Below the pieces are notes generated by a model that had not been told where the DNA came from, did no database searches, and saw only the letters and a list, made by a program, of their open reading frames with translations. From Epithemia pelagica (lineage: Eukaryota > Bacillariophyta > Bacillariophyceae > Surirellales > Surirellaceae): a DNA stretch of 64,000 bases. Within the stretch, counting starts at the first letter, position 1. Each line of letters begins with the position of its first letter. The translations under genes were made by a program, and so were the position numbers. The DNA lies in NCBI GenBank assembly GCA_946965045.2, contig OX337240.1:992001-1056000 (forward strand), given 5' to 3'. Of the stretch, positions 1-9,900 are shown piece after piece.

Positions 1-107
1 ATATGGCTATGGTATTGGGCGAAATTTAGCGATAGTTTAGGCCTCTAAGCTTGAGGCATGTGATAGACACAATTTTATTTTCGAGTCACTATCATGCGCG
101 TATTTTG
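1..107 (+). repeat. Copia-1 5' LTR (first bases missing at window edge)
   Basis: Direct repeat of 6150-6256. The repeat stops exactly where the primer-site candidate begins at 108. The unit is only ~110 bp and lacks the usual TG...CA ends; the right copy starts AAAATATGG directly after the purine tract. The same short length and boundary are seen in Copia-2, which supports a genuinely short LTR rather than a truncation. Confidence 0.85.
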
Positions 108-129
108 GTTTATCAGACCCAAGACTCTG
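108..129 (+). promoter_or_regulatory. Copia-1 primer binding site candidate
   Basis: The sequence TTTATCAGACCCAAGACT, directly after the 5' LTR, is conserved exactly at the same place in Copia-2 although flanking leader sequence has diverged. Its complement, TTGGGTCTGATAAACC, looks like a tRNA anticodon arm rather than a tRNA 3' end. This fits half-tRNA priming as known for Drosophila copia. Which tRNA is not determined. Confidence 0.6.
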
Positions 130-379
130 CGATTACGGTAAAGCTATGGCACAATGGCCTGGGAAGGTCGCGAAATATCTGGATCGTAGTAATACCGATC
201 CGCCCAAAGGTCGACCAAAGATGTCGTCTACTAGTCTCGTTGAATATCCGGCCTGCAACGGGGTTTGGACCGGACTAGTTTACAGATGTGGTCTGCGAGT
301 GCGCACATCTGGGGCAATGGCGGACGCGCCGGTCTTGGCCGTTGACAAGACAAAGCCTGCTATGCGGTCATGAATATTC

Positions 380-388
380 TATAAATAG
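380..388 (+). promoter_or_regulatory. TATA-like box in Copia-1 leader
   Basis: TATAAATAG lies 161 bases upstream of the gag ATG, inside the untranslated leader (130-548) and outside the short LTR. If used, it would give transcripts lacking the 5' LTR. The leader is homologous to 15400-15640 (reverse strand) in Copia-2. Functional use is a guess from sequence alone. Confidence 0.3.
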
Positions 389-548
389 AACATGAACCGA
401 CGATGCAGCTGTGCATGCTTTCTACCTATGAATCGCCCAAATGAGTAAGTGACCGGTCAATGTGACTGGAAGTTCTAACACACTTCCGAATACGTGAAAG
501 TCCCAATTGCACCTTGCATTGAAAAGCTAATAAGAACAAGAACCAACC

Positions 549-1124
549 ATGGCCGATCCTGCTCCACCGACCGCTCAAGAGCTCCTTCAAGAACTGAATG
601 GATACATGGAAAACACTCTCTTGATTGGACAACAGGCAGTCCCAGATGCCCCTAATTCACAGGGCCTTACATCCGTTGGCGATTTCCGCGGGCTCAAGGA
701 AGAGGACATCGCTGAAATCTGTGCTAACGCAAGAAAGCCAGGTGGAACGATCCCTAACCCTGCCTATGATGCTGCCAATCCAGTTGCTGGTATCCCCGCG
801 ACGATTATGAACCCAGGAGTTTTAGTCGGACATGTCTTGGAGAAACGGTTGAAAATGTTTGGCTATTTCGTTCAGTACTTGACCAAAGTTGGCCGTACGT
901 TTAGCCCAGGAGCAGCAACCTTGGACACGGTACAGAATCTTTACCGTTTGAAAGAAGCAGATGACGAGTACGATAATGACATCGAACTTCCGGAAAAGTT
1001 GTCGAATGTCGAGAATATCCGAGTTGTCCTGGAGGATTTGGACGACTACTTGGAAAGAAAGAGAGGTGTGACTATGATTCCGTTGGCAGCTTATACTCGT
1101 TCGATGCCGACTCCTCAATCTTGA
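549..1124 (+). pseudogene. gag: Copia-1 Gag, N-terminal part
   Basis: A 191-codon frame starting at ATG 549 in a good context (ACCATGG). It encodes an acidic, helix-rich segment ending at a TGA at 1122-1124. The next Gag segment continues in another frame from about 1126 with residues DPGLGSPTY, so Gag is broken by a small indel around 1090-1125, unless ribosomes shift there. No zinc knuckle is seen. The role as nucleocapsid/structural protein follows from its position before pol and from the downstream part aligning with Copia-2 Gag. The Copia-2 equivalent of this N-terminal part is missing. Confidence 0.7.
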
Positions 1125-1125
1125 C

Positions 1126-2028
1126 CCAGGACTCGGATCTCCTACATACTTGCGAGAACTCATTCGACGTGCACCACACACTGGTGCCACAGCAGTTGCT
1201 GACAAGGAAGCAGTATGGGACGTCATACGTCACATAACTCATGATGGCCCCGGATGGGGTTGGGTCCAAGCCTTCAGCAGAAGCCGGGATGGAAGAGGAG
1301 CATACATCGCTTTGAAAAGTCATTACTTTGGTGATGCTTTCCAATCTCGATTGCGTGCAAAGGCTGATCAAGTGCTTGAATCGACCTATTATGATGGAAC
1401 AAAAAGGAACTATACCTACGAAAGGTATATTGAGTCACTTCAAAGGGCCTTTACGGACCTTGAGTCTACAGGCGAAGTGGTCAGTAATGAAAGAAAAGTG
1501 AGAGTTTTACTCTTAGGGGTCGCTGATTCCAGGTTGGAGAGTGCTAAGAATACGATATTGGCCACTCCTGCTTTGAGGGCAAACTTCGAGGTGGCTTCGA
1601 ACTATCTTGCTGAAGTCCTTGACAGCAAAGTGTCGTATAGTGCCACCACAAGGAAAGCACGGATCTCGTCCATTCAGTCTAACAAGAATGGCGGCAATGG
1701 AAACAAACGCAATAACGGATACCAGACTCCAACCAAAGGATTTGACCCCAATAAATATTACCCGTTCAGAAAGTGGATTAAATTGTCCAAAGAACAGCAG
1801 CAAATGGTCCGAGAAGCAAGGGACGCTGCCAACAGCAGTACGAAGAAGAGGTCTGCTGCGGCCATTCACATAAACAATAAGAACAAGAGAAAAGGCCATG
1901 ATAGTAGTGGTACTTCCACTACCGACGACAATTCTGAGACGACAGGTGACTCCAACGACCAGAATGAGAAAGAACTAGGCGTTGGAGCGATCATGAGCCA
2001 AAGGAAGAAAGGAAAGAGGGACATCTGA
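1126..2028 (+). CDS. gag: Copia-1 Gag, C-terminal part
   Basis: Open frame with no ATG at its head, continuing the Gag above after a frame change. Conserved residues RRAPHTG, YIESLQRAF and DSRLESAKN recur in closely related form in Copia-2 at 10804-11010. The C-terminal ~100 residues are basic and low in complexity (Lys, Arg, Asn, Ser), likely nucleic-acid binding. It ends in GVGAIMSQRKK followed by a few residues and TGA at 2026-2028. The same end with a TGA at the same place occurs in Copia-2, which suggests a conserved Gag stop just before Pol. Confidence 0.75.
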   Translation, partial: PGLGSPTYLRELIRRAPHTGATAVADKEAVWDVIRHITHDGPGWGWVQAFSRSRDGRGAYIALKSHYFGDAFQSRLRAKADQVLESTYYDGTKRNYTYERYIESLQRAFTDLESTGEVVSNERKVRVLLLGVADSRLESAKNTILATPALRANFEVASNYLAEVLDSKVSYSATTRKARISSIQSNKNGGNGNKRNNGYQTPTKGFDPNKYYPFRKWIKLSKEQQQMVREARDAANSSTKKRSAAAIHINNKNKRKGHDSSGTSTTDDNSETTGDSNDQNEKELGVGAIMSQRKKGKRDI

Positions 2029-2042
2029 TATGATCCCGAGAA

Positions 2043-5000
2043 GTGAATGCAGTTGCGAGCGAGATTGCTGTGAAGACGGCAAATTGTGAGCTGGACAGTC
2101 ATGCTGATACATGCTGTCTTGGTAACACTTGTTTGGTCTTATATGAAACGGACAAGGCCGAAGTGAGTGGATTCTCTTCACAACTTGGCAAGATAAAGGA
2201 GACCCCGGTAATCACGGGTATACTCGCATACGATGATCAAGACTCTGGCGAAACGTACCTTCTGTACTTTCATCAGGCGTTGTATCTTCCAATGATGGAT
2301 AAATGTTTGCTTAACCCAAATCAAATGAGAGAAGCCGGTGTTATTGTGAATGATATACCTCTCAAGTATATCAAACCGGAACAGAGAACAAGTGAATCAC
2401 ATGCTGTGATAGCCCCAGTCAACGGAGATGAAAGCAAAATCAAGATACCATTGGACTTGAAAGGGGTGATTAGTGGATTCACCGTGAGAAAACCAACATG
2501 GGAAGAAGTGGCAAATATAGATCCAGCTTATAGGATCGAAATGACCAATGATAATCCTCAATGGGCGCCTAATGACTCGACTGAAAGTGATGTCGATGAA
2601 AGGAAGCTCAGACAGGACGTTCAACAAGATATGGTCAGAAGGAAAGGATCAAGGTCAATCAATGACCGAATGGCTAAAATGGTTCGGATCAACTCAAGAG
2701 TGGTTGCAGAAACGAGCCATAGGAGAAAGGGGACCGTCGACCCAATCGCGTTGTCATCTCGTTGGGGAATCGGCCTATCTGTGGCAGAAAAGACTTTCCA
2801 ATCGACGACCCAATTAGGAGTGCGAGACTTCTCCCAAGGAGTTGGCAGTAAGAGGTTGAAACATACCGCCTACCAACTGAAGCATCGGCGATTAAGAGCG
2901 GATGTTTATACTGACACCCTCTTTTCTGACACTAAATCGTTGGGCCAAAACACCTGTGGTCAAATTTATGCGAGTGATTTTGGTTGGGTACATTTCTACC
3001 CTTTGGAAAGAAAGAAGGACGCCCATACGACGCTCGAGAAAGTGTTCAGTGACTTTGGGATTTTCAACAGTGTTGTCCCAGATAATGCCCCGGAACTAAC
3101 CAGTGGCAAATTCAAAAAGACAGCGCAGAAGTTTGGTTGTCGCATAAGGCCCATCGAGGCATGGACTCCGAACCAAAATCTCGCTGAAGCTAATATACGT
3201 GAATTGAAGCGTGCATATAGAAGAGAAATGAGAAGGACCAACGCCCCAGCAGTCCTATGGGACCATTGTCTCCAACTGGTTGCTGAGAGGCGCTCGAACA
3301 CAGCTTTCTCCTCTGGTCCCTTCGATGATGGTCCACCGATAAAGACATTAACGGGAGATACTCCGGACATTTCTCACCTGGTTGAGTACACGTGGTACGA
3401 ACCCGTTTGGTACTCCAACCCGGGTTTTGAGAATCGGAAACTCGGCCGATGGTTAGGCCCAAGTAAGACGGTAGGACAAGCGATGAGTTCAAAGATCCTG
3501 ACCTCAAAAGGGAAAGTGGTTCATCGTACATCCGTTTGGCCTCTGTCGGTTGAAAAATCGCACGACCCCTCATTCACTGCACAGAAAGAACAGTTCGACA
3601 GTGAATTGAAGGAAGCCTTGGGCGATCGTATTGAGGGCGTGGCTCCACAAGAGGATGAAGATCCAGATGAATTCGGTCACGACACACCCTTATATGAGGC
3701 TTATGAAGACGAAAAGCAAGGGGACGTACGTGTCCCAGAAGCAGACTCCTATAAACTTGACGCTTACGACAAGCTCATCTCGGCAAAAGTAATGCTCCCT
3801 TCAGGGGACTCGAAGAGAGCAGGCCAAGTAATTAGAAGAAAGCGGGATGCTGATGGGAACCCGATTGGCCAATCATCGACGAATCCTTACCTTGACACTT
3901 CAATGTATGAAGTAGAGTTTCAAGATGGACATGTCGAGTCCTATGCGGCAAATTTAATCGCGGAAAACATCTACGAACAACTGGATGACGACGGTAATCG
4001 CTTTAAGTTGATCGATCAAATCATAGATCACCGCAAAGATTCCACGGCAGTCCCAATTTCCGAGGGAACTTTCTTTCACAATGGTCGAGAGCATAAGAAA
4101 AGGACAACGAGAGGTTGGCAACTTTGCATCCAATGGAAGGACGAAACTACGTCATGGGAGATGTTGAAGGACTTGAAAGAGTCATATCCCCTTGAAGTAG
4201 CGGAATACGCAACAGCCAACCTTCTTGACAAAGAACCTGCTTTTAACTGGTGGGTAGGATTCACGTTGAAAAGGCGCGCCAGATTGATTAAGGCTGCCTC
4301 CACGACAAGGTATATGAGGAAGTGGCAGAAATACGGAATAGAACTGCCGAAGACGGTCGAAAGAGCCCTGGAGATAGACAAAGAAACAGGGACTGACTTC
4401 TGGGCGAAAGCTTTGAAACTTGAAATGTCAAAGATCTTTCCCGCTGTCAAAATATTGGAGGAGGGAGCCCCTCATCCGGCCGGACACCAGATCATACCTT
4501 GCCATATCGTTTTTGACATTAAAATGGATTTCACAAGAAAGGCAAGATATGTTGCTGGTGGTCATCGTACCCAAGAACCAGAAACACCAACATACGCTAG
4601 TGTTGTCAGTCGGGAAAGTGTCCGAATCGGGTTCCTCCTTGCGGCGCTAAATGGAATTGATGTCACAGCCGCTGATATAGCCGGGGCATATCTCAATGCC
4701 CCTTGTCATGAGAAAGTCTGCACCAAGTGTGGGCTAGAATTTGGGAAGGAGAACGAAGGTCGCTGTGCAATTATAACAAAAGCGCTATATGGTCTAAAGA
4801 CAAGCGCGTTTGCATGGCGGGAGCACCTTTCTACGACACTCCAAGAATCTTTGGGATTCCGACCTTGTCGGGCAGACCCTGACGTATACCTCCGAGCCTC
4901 GACGAAGGAAGATGGGACGAAATACTACGAACTTGTCTTCATCTATATTGATGATGTGCTAGTGATTTCGCATCGAGGTAAAGATATCCTGAATATGATT

Positions 5001-6002
5001 GATCAACACTACCTGTTGAAACCGAGCTCTATCGGAGAACCCAAGATATATCTTAGTAACCAAGTCGAAACCTTTGACATCGACGGAGATGTGAGTAAGC
5101 GTTGTTGGGCCCTTAGTTCAAAACGGTACGCTACTGAAGCGAAACGCAACGTCAAGATTTGGTTAGAAGAAAGAGGTCTCAGTTTGAAAACAAGAGCCCC
5201 TAGTGTCTTACCGACTGGATATCGTCCTGAACTGGATACAAGTGCATATTGTAACCAAGACTGGCATTCGTTTTACCAGCAGCAAATCGGTGTCCTAAGA
5301 TGGTTGGTTGAACTGGGCAGGATCGACATTACTGCAGAAGTCTCCATGTTGGCGGCTTTCTTGGCAGGACCCAGAGAGGGTCACGTCCATGCTATGCTGC
5401 ATGTTTTTGCGTATTTGAATTTGCATGATCGCTCAAGACTAGTATTGGACCCCTCTTATATACAACATGGGGAAGAGATTACCTCTGACTGGTCGGGATT
5501 ATACCCGGATGCGAGAGAAGACTTGCCAACAGACGCACCAGAACCTCTTGGGAACCCAGTCCAGATGACAGTGTTTGTTGACTCAGATCATGCTGGAGAT
5601 TTAGGGATATTGATATATCTGAATCGTGCTCCAGTGAGTTGGTACAGTAAGAAACAAACAAGTATTGAGACATCAACGTTTGGTTCAGAGTATATGGCCC
5701 TCAAAGTCGGTATCGAAATGATCAAGGGTCTACGATACAAATTAAGGATGATGGGCGTACCTTTGGACGGTCATGCACATATTCGGGTCGATAATATGTC
5801 TGTTGTTCATAACAGTACAATTCCCGAATCAAGTTTGAAGAAGAAGTCAAACTCAATCGCATATTATTTTGTTCGTGAGAATGTTGCTTCAGGAATGTGT
5901 CGAATTGCTTATGAACCGTCTAAGACTAACCTTGCTGATCTTCTTACTAAGATTCAAACAGGAACAGAGAGAACATGGTTGGCTTCGATGATCTTATTTT
6001 GA
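2043..6002 (+). CDS. pol: Copia-1 Pol polyprotein (PR-IN-chromo-like-RT-RNase H)
   Basis: About 1319 codons. The frame is open from 2034 and its first start-like codon is GTG 2043, so Pol is probably made by recoding from Gag. Protease: LDSHADTCC, residues 17-25. Integrase core D-D-E: YTDTLF (~290), VPDNAPEL (~350), NLAEANIRE (~380). A chromo-like stretch (IQWKDETTSWEMLKDL, ~696-711) lies between integrase and RT. RT has ALYGLK and the catalytic YIDD (~967). RNase H begins VFVDSDHAGD (~1177) and keeps ETSTFGSEYMAL and VDNMSV. Compared with Copia-2, seven residues (VTRRSRT) are missing in frame just after the first RNase H aspartate. Otherwise it looks intact. Confidence 0.92.
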   Translation: MNAVASEIAVKTANCELDSHADTCCLGNTCLVLYETDKAEVSGFSSQLGKIKETPVITGILAYDDQDSGETYLLYFHQALYLPMMDKCLLNPNQMREAGVIVNDIPLKYIKPEQRTSESHAVIAPVNGDESKIKIPLDLKGVISGFTVRKPTWEEVANIDPAYRIEMTNDNPQWAPNDSTESDVDERKLRQDVQQDMVRRKGSRSINDRMAKMVRINSRVVAETSHRRKGTVDPIALSSRWGIGLSVAEKTFQSTTQLGVRDFSQGVGSKRLKHTAYQLKHRRLRADVYTDTLFSDTKSLGQNTCGQIYASDFGWVHFYPLERKKDAHTTLEKVFSDFGIFNSVVPDNAPELTSGKFKKTAQKFGCRIRPIEAWTPNQNLAEANIRELKRAYRREMRRTNAPAVLWDHCLQLVAERRSNTAFSSGPFDDGPPIKTLTGDTPDISHLVEYTWYEPVWYSNPGFENRKLGRWLGPSKTVGQAMSSKILTSKGKVVHRTSVWPLSVEKSHDPSFTAQKEQFDSELKEALGDRIEGVAPQEDEDPDEFGHDTPLYEAYEDEKQGDVRVPEADSYKLDAYDKLISAKVMLPSGDSKRAGQVIRRKRDADGNPIGQSSTNPYLDTSMYEVEFQDGHVESYAANLIAENIYEQLDDDGNRFKLIDQIIDHRKDSTAVPISEGTFFHNGREHKKRTTRGWQLCIQWKDETTSWEMLKDLKESYPLEVAEYATANLLDKEPAFNWWVGFTLKRRARLIKAASTTRYMRKWQKYGIELPKTVERALEIDKETGTDFWAKALKLEMSKIFPAVKILEEGAPHPAGHQIIPCHIVFDIKMDFTRKARYVAGGHRTQEPETPTYASVVSRESVRIGFLLAALNGIDVTAADIAGAYLNAPCHEKVCTKCGLEFGKENEGRCAIITKALYGLKTSAFAWREHLSTTLQESLGFRPCRADPDVYLRASTKEDGTKYYELVFIYIDDVLVISHRGKDILNMIDQHYLLKPSSIGEPKIYLSNQVETFDIDGDVSKRCWALSSKRYATEAKRNVKIWLEERGLSLKTRAPSVLPTGYRPELDTSAYCNQDWHSFYQQQIGVLRWLVELGRIDITAEVSMLAAFLAGPREGHVHAMLHVFAYLNLHDRSRLVLDPSYIQHGEEITSDWSGLYPDAREDLPTDAPEPLGNPVQMTVFVDSDHAGDLGILIYLNRAPVSWYSKKQTSIETSTFGSEYMALKVGIEMIKGLRYKLRMMGVPLDGHAHIRVDNMSVVHNSTIPESSLKKKSNSIAYYFVRENVASGMCRIAYEPSKTNLADLLTKIQTGTERTWLASMILF

Positions 6003-6136
6003 GTGCGTTTCCCGCCAACAGATGTTGGGACTGGGTACGTCCTGCACCCTACTTGATATTTGGGACTCTAAGCAGGTCTAGATGGAATGATTGATGGAGA
6101 AAGGCACAGTTACCCCACTAATGAGCGGTAGAACTG

Positions 6137-6146
6137 TGAGGGGACC
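6137..6146 (+). promoter_or_regulatory. Copia-1 polypurine tract
   Basis: TGAGGGGACC immediately before the 3' LTR. The same GAGGGGACC motif stands before the 3' LTR of Copia-2 (reverse strand, 6801-6809). This is the expected site for plus-strand priming. Confidence 0.7.
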
Positions 6147-6256
6147 AAAATATGGCTATGGTATTGGGCGAAATGTAGCGATAGTTTAGGCCTCTAAGCT
6201 TGAGGCATGTGATAGACACAATTTTATTTTCGAGTCACTATCATGCGCGTATTTTG
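6147..6256 (+). repeat. Copia-1 3' LTR
   Basis: Repeats window bases 1-107 with one visible difference. It ends ...GCGTATTTTG and is followed by unrelated sequence. Confidence 0.85.
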
Positions 6257-6684
6257 ATGCGACACCATATTCGAAATATTTCTCTCTTTGGTAGATAGTC
6301 GTACAACTTGCCCCCAAAACAGTCCATGACACCCATACAACCTTGGCCCCCGAAACTTTTTTCGCAAAATACCCCATCTTTTTGTTTCGGGGGCACTTTT
6401 GCCGTTTTATCGGTTTTTCCAAATGTCAATACACTTAATTTTTCAATTTAATAATTTTAAATCCGTTACGCATGCAATGTGGCAGGCGGTCCGACCTCCT
6501 CCGCAAAATCCCGGGGGGTCTCTTTGCTCTACAGTAAACCGTCTGCTCTCGCCCGGGAGAAATTTGGACTTTTGGTGGTTCCACCCCGCCCCTTTAATAC
6601 TACTACGAGAAATTCTGTCCACCTAGCGGGGGCGGCTACAAGGGTGTAATTGTTTGTAGCCACCCCCAATCTCTCTGGTTTTCA
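6257..6684. other. Spacer between Copia-1 and Copia-2
   Basis: About 430 bases with no convincing gene. Short open frames here show no recognisable motif. G/C homopolymer-rich patches (GGGGGC, CCCCCC) are present. Confidence 0.5.
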
Positions 6685-6689
6685 TTTCC
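6685..6689. repeat. Target site duplication of Copia-2 (left)
   Basis: TTTCC directly before the element; the matching copy is at 15764-15768. Five bases is the usual length for Copia integrases. Confidence 0.65.
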
Positions 6690-6800
6690 AAAATAGCGTC
6701 GTGTCATTGTCTCAAAAACATAAAGAATGACTATTAGGCACCTCCACCTTAGAGGAGCTATCTATCGCTAAAATTCGCTCATAAACGCGACCCTTTCTCG
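6690..6800 (-). repeat. Copia-2 3' LTR
   Basis: 111 bp, matching 15661-15763 apart from a few substitutions and about 8 bases (CTATTTTG on the reverse strand) present only here. It is preceded on the reverse strand by the purine tract GAGGGGACC at 6809-6801. Confidence 0.8.
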
Positions 6801-6809
6801 GTCCCCTCT
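6801..6809 (-). promoter_or_regulatory. Copia-2 polypurine tract
   Basis: GAGGGGACC on the reverse strand, directly before the 3' LTR, identical to Copia-1. Confidence 0.65.
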
Positions 6810-6959
6810 TGTGATTCGGTAGATCACTTTTTTTCGATAGCCCATAGCTACCGTAATCATGCCCATCATATATCCATTCCAACTGGACCTGCTTAAAGAT
6901 CAGTCTTCCTTCTGACTGCAGGGCGTACCCGAACCTGTTTCGTAACAGTGGGAAACGCA

Positions 6960-9900
6960 CTAATATAAAATCATCTCCGCCAACCGCTTTCTTTCTGTAC
7001 CGGTTTGAACCTTGGTCAAGAGATCTGCAAAGTTCGTCCTTGATGGTTCATATGCAATCCGACATATACCATTGGCAACGTTCTCCCTTACAAAATGATA
7101 TGCAATAGCATTCGACTTCTTGCGGAGAGTCGACTCCGGTCTGGTTCCGTTCTGTACGACCGACATATTGTCCACCCTTATGTGGGCATGACCATCCAAT
7201 GGAACGCCCAGCATCCTCAATTTATACCTCAAGCCTTTTACCATTTCAATACCAACTTTCAAGGCCATAAACTCCGAACCAAACGTCGAGGTTTCGACAC
7301 TGGTTTGCTTCTTTGAATACCAAGTTATTGGGGAACGGTTCAAGAAGATCAAGACCCCTGTTCGAGACCGACGTGTGACCAAATCACCAGCATGGTCCGA
7401 GTCAACAAATACTGTCATTTGGACAGGTTTACCATGCGGTTCTGGGGCATCTGGCGGAATCTCCTCTTTTTCACCCGGATATAACCGGACCAATCCGCCA
7501 CTGGCTCCTCCCCATGCACGATGTAAGATGGATAGAGCACCAGTCTTGACCTGTCATATTGGTTTATGTACGTGAAAACGTGGAGGAGAGCGTGTACATG
7601 ACCTTCTCTCGGTCCTGCCAGTTTAGCAGCCAATATGGAGACTTCTGTCGTGATATCAATTCTTCCAAGCTCCACTAACCAACGGAGCACTCCAATCTGT
7701 GGTTGGAAAAAGGATTGCCATTCTTGGTCGCAATAGGATGAAGTGTCCAACTCAGGACGGTAACCGGATGGGAGGACGCCTGCCACGCGAGTTTTGAGGA
7801 TCATATCTCGCTCTTCCAACCATATCTTCACATTTCGAATCGCTTCTGTAGCGTACTTCTTGGAACTCAAGGCCCAACATCGTTTGTGTTGGTTGTATGC
7901 GGCCAACATAAATCCAATTCGGACACTTTCTCGGGAAACAACACTCGCGTACGTCGGTGTTTCGGGTTCTCCTGTCTTATGGCCACCTGCAATATATCTT
8001 GCCTTTCGAAGAAATATTTTCGACATTTCAAGTTGCAGTGCCTTGGCCCAAAAGTCTGTACCGCTTTCCCTATCAATTTCCAATGCCCTTTTGACGTTCT
8101 TGGGCAGTTCAATACCGTATATCGGGTTGACTTGGCCGCCTTGATTAATTGGTTGCGCCTCTTCAAAGCAAAGGTGACCCACCAAGCAAAAGCCGGTTCC
8201 TTGTCTATTAAGTTTGCAACCACGGCATATTTGGCCACTTCCAATGGATTGGATTCCTTTAGGTCTTGCAACTTCTCTCATGGCGTCGATCCGTCTTTCC
8301 ATTCGACACACATAGACCATCCTCTCGTTGTTCTTCTTTTCTTGTGCTCCCTTCCATTCCAATGAAAGGTACCATCCAAGATGGGGATAGCTGTAGCGTC
8401 CTTCTTGTGGTCGACAATGCTGCTCAGAAGGTGATATTTATTGCCTTCTTCATCCAGTTGTTCATAGATGTTTTCGGCTATCAGATTGGCTGCGTAGGAT
8501 TCAACATGCCCGTCCTGAAATTCCACTTCATACATTGTTGTATCGAGGATTGGGTTTGTTGATGGGCGTCCAACAAGGTTCCCTTCCGCGTCTCTTTTCC
8601 TTCGTTTGACTTGCCCTGGACGTAATGTGCCTCCTATCGGTAACATGACTTTTGCTGTAATAAGCTTGTCATAGGAGTCAGTCTTGTACTCGTCGAGGTC
8701 CGGCTTTCGAACATTCTCTTGCTCATTGTCCTCATAAGCGTCATAAAAGGGAGTGTCTGTCCCATCTTCTTCGGCCTCGTCTTCTTCAATTGGCATGCCT
8801 TCGAATCTGGCGCCTAATACTGCCTTCAAATTGGCATTGAATTGTTCTCGCTGAGCCGTGAAGGTTTCATTGTGGGATTTCTCTGCAGATAAAGGCCATA
8901 CCGACGTTCTATAAATGACCTTCCCTCCTTTGTCCGTAAGGATTTTAGAACTCATGGCTTGACCAACACTTCGACTAGGTCCAAGCCATCTACCCAATTT
9001 TCGACCTTTGAACCCAGGGTTTGAATACCAGACAGGGTCATACCACCGATGTTCCACCAAGTGTGATATATCTGGTGTGTCCCCTGTCAACGTAGTGAGT
9101 GGAGGACCGGCATCAAATGGACTTGTCAATAAGACTGTGTGAGATTGTCTCGCTGCAACCAACTCAAGACAATGATCCCAAAGAACAGAGGGTCCTCATC
9201 TCGCGGCGGTACATCCTTTTCAGTTCCCGAATATTGGCCTCTGCCAAATTCTGATTGGGCGTGTACGCCTCGATAGGCTTGATCCGACAACTAAACTTGT
9301 GCGCCGTCCATCTGAAATTCCCACTCGTCAACTCTGGAGCGTTGTAGGGAATGATACTTTTGAAGATCCCATCATCACTGAATACACGTTCAAGTGTTAT
9401 AAGGGCATCTTTCTTCCTTTGCATTGGGTAAAACTCAACCCAACCAAAGTCCGTTGCATATACTTGTCCGCAAGTATTTTGCCCAAGCGACTTGACATCG
9501 GAGAAGAGGGTGTCAGTATAAACATCCGCTCTCAATCTCCGGTGCTTAAGTTGATATGCCGTGTGGCGTTATCTCTTGCTTCCTGTGGAGTCGGAGAAAT
9601 CACAAACTCCCAATTGCGTTGTAGCCGAAGCTGTTTTCTCAGCCAAGGGAATACCTATCCCCCATCGTCTCGCCAAAGTCACAGGATCAACAGTCCCCTG
9701 ACGACGATGCCTCAGGTCGGCTATCGTTCTTGTATTCACACGAACCATACGAGCCATTCTTTGATGCAAGTCTCTTGGTTCTTTCGTACGGACGGTATTT
9801 GACTCTAGATCTACTCGGAGTTTCCTTTCGTCGGCATCAGCCAAGTCATTCGGGTCCCACTAACTTGGATCAGTGTTCTTGATCTCGTCCCAAGTTGGCT

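Larger units (their letters stand above)
1..6256 (+). mobile_element. Copia-1, Ty1/Copia LTR retrotransposon, nearly complete
   Basis: A gag-pol element in Copia order (protease, integrase, reverse transcriptase, RNase H). The first ~107 bases of the window recur at 6150-6256, so both LTRs are present, but the left one begins at the window edge and lacks its first few bases. A primer-binding-site candidate follows the left LTR and a purine tract (GAGGGGACC) precedes the right LTR. The LTRs differ at one position in the stretch compared (aaattt versus aaatgt). Gag is split by a frameshift, and pol is one long open frame with an in-frame deletion in RNase H. It is a relative of Copia-2 in this window. 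Its 5' target duplication cannot be seen. Confidence 0.93.
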
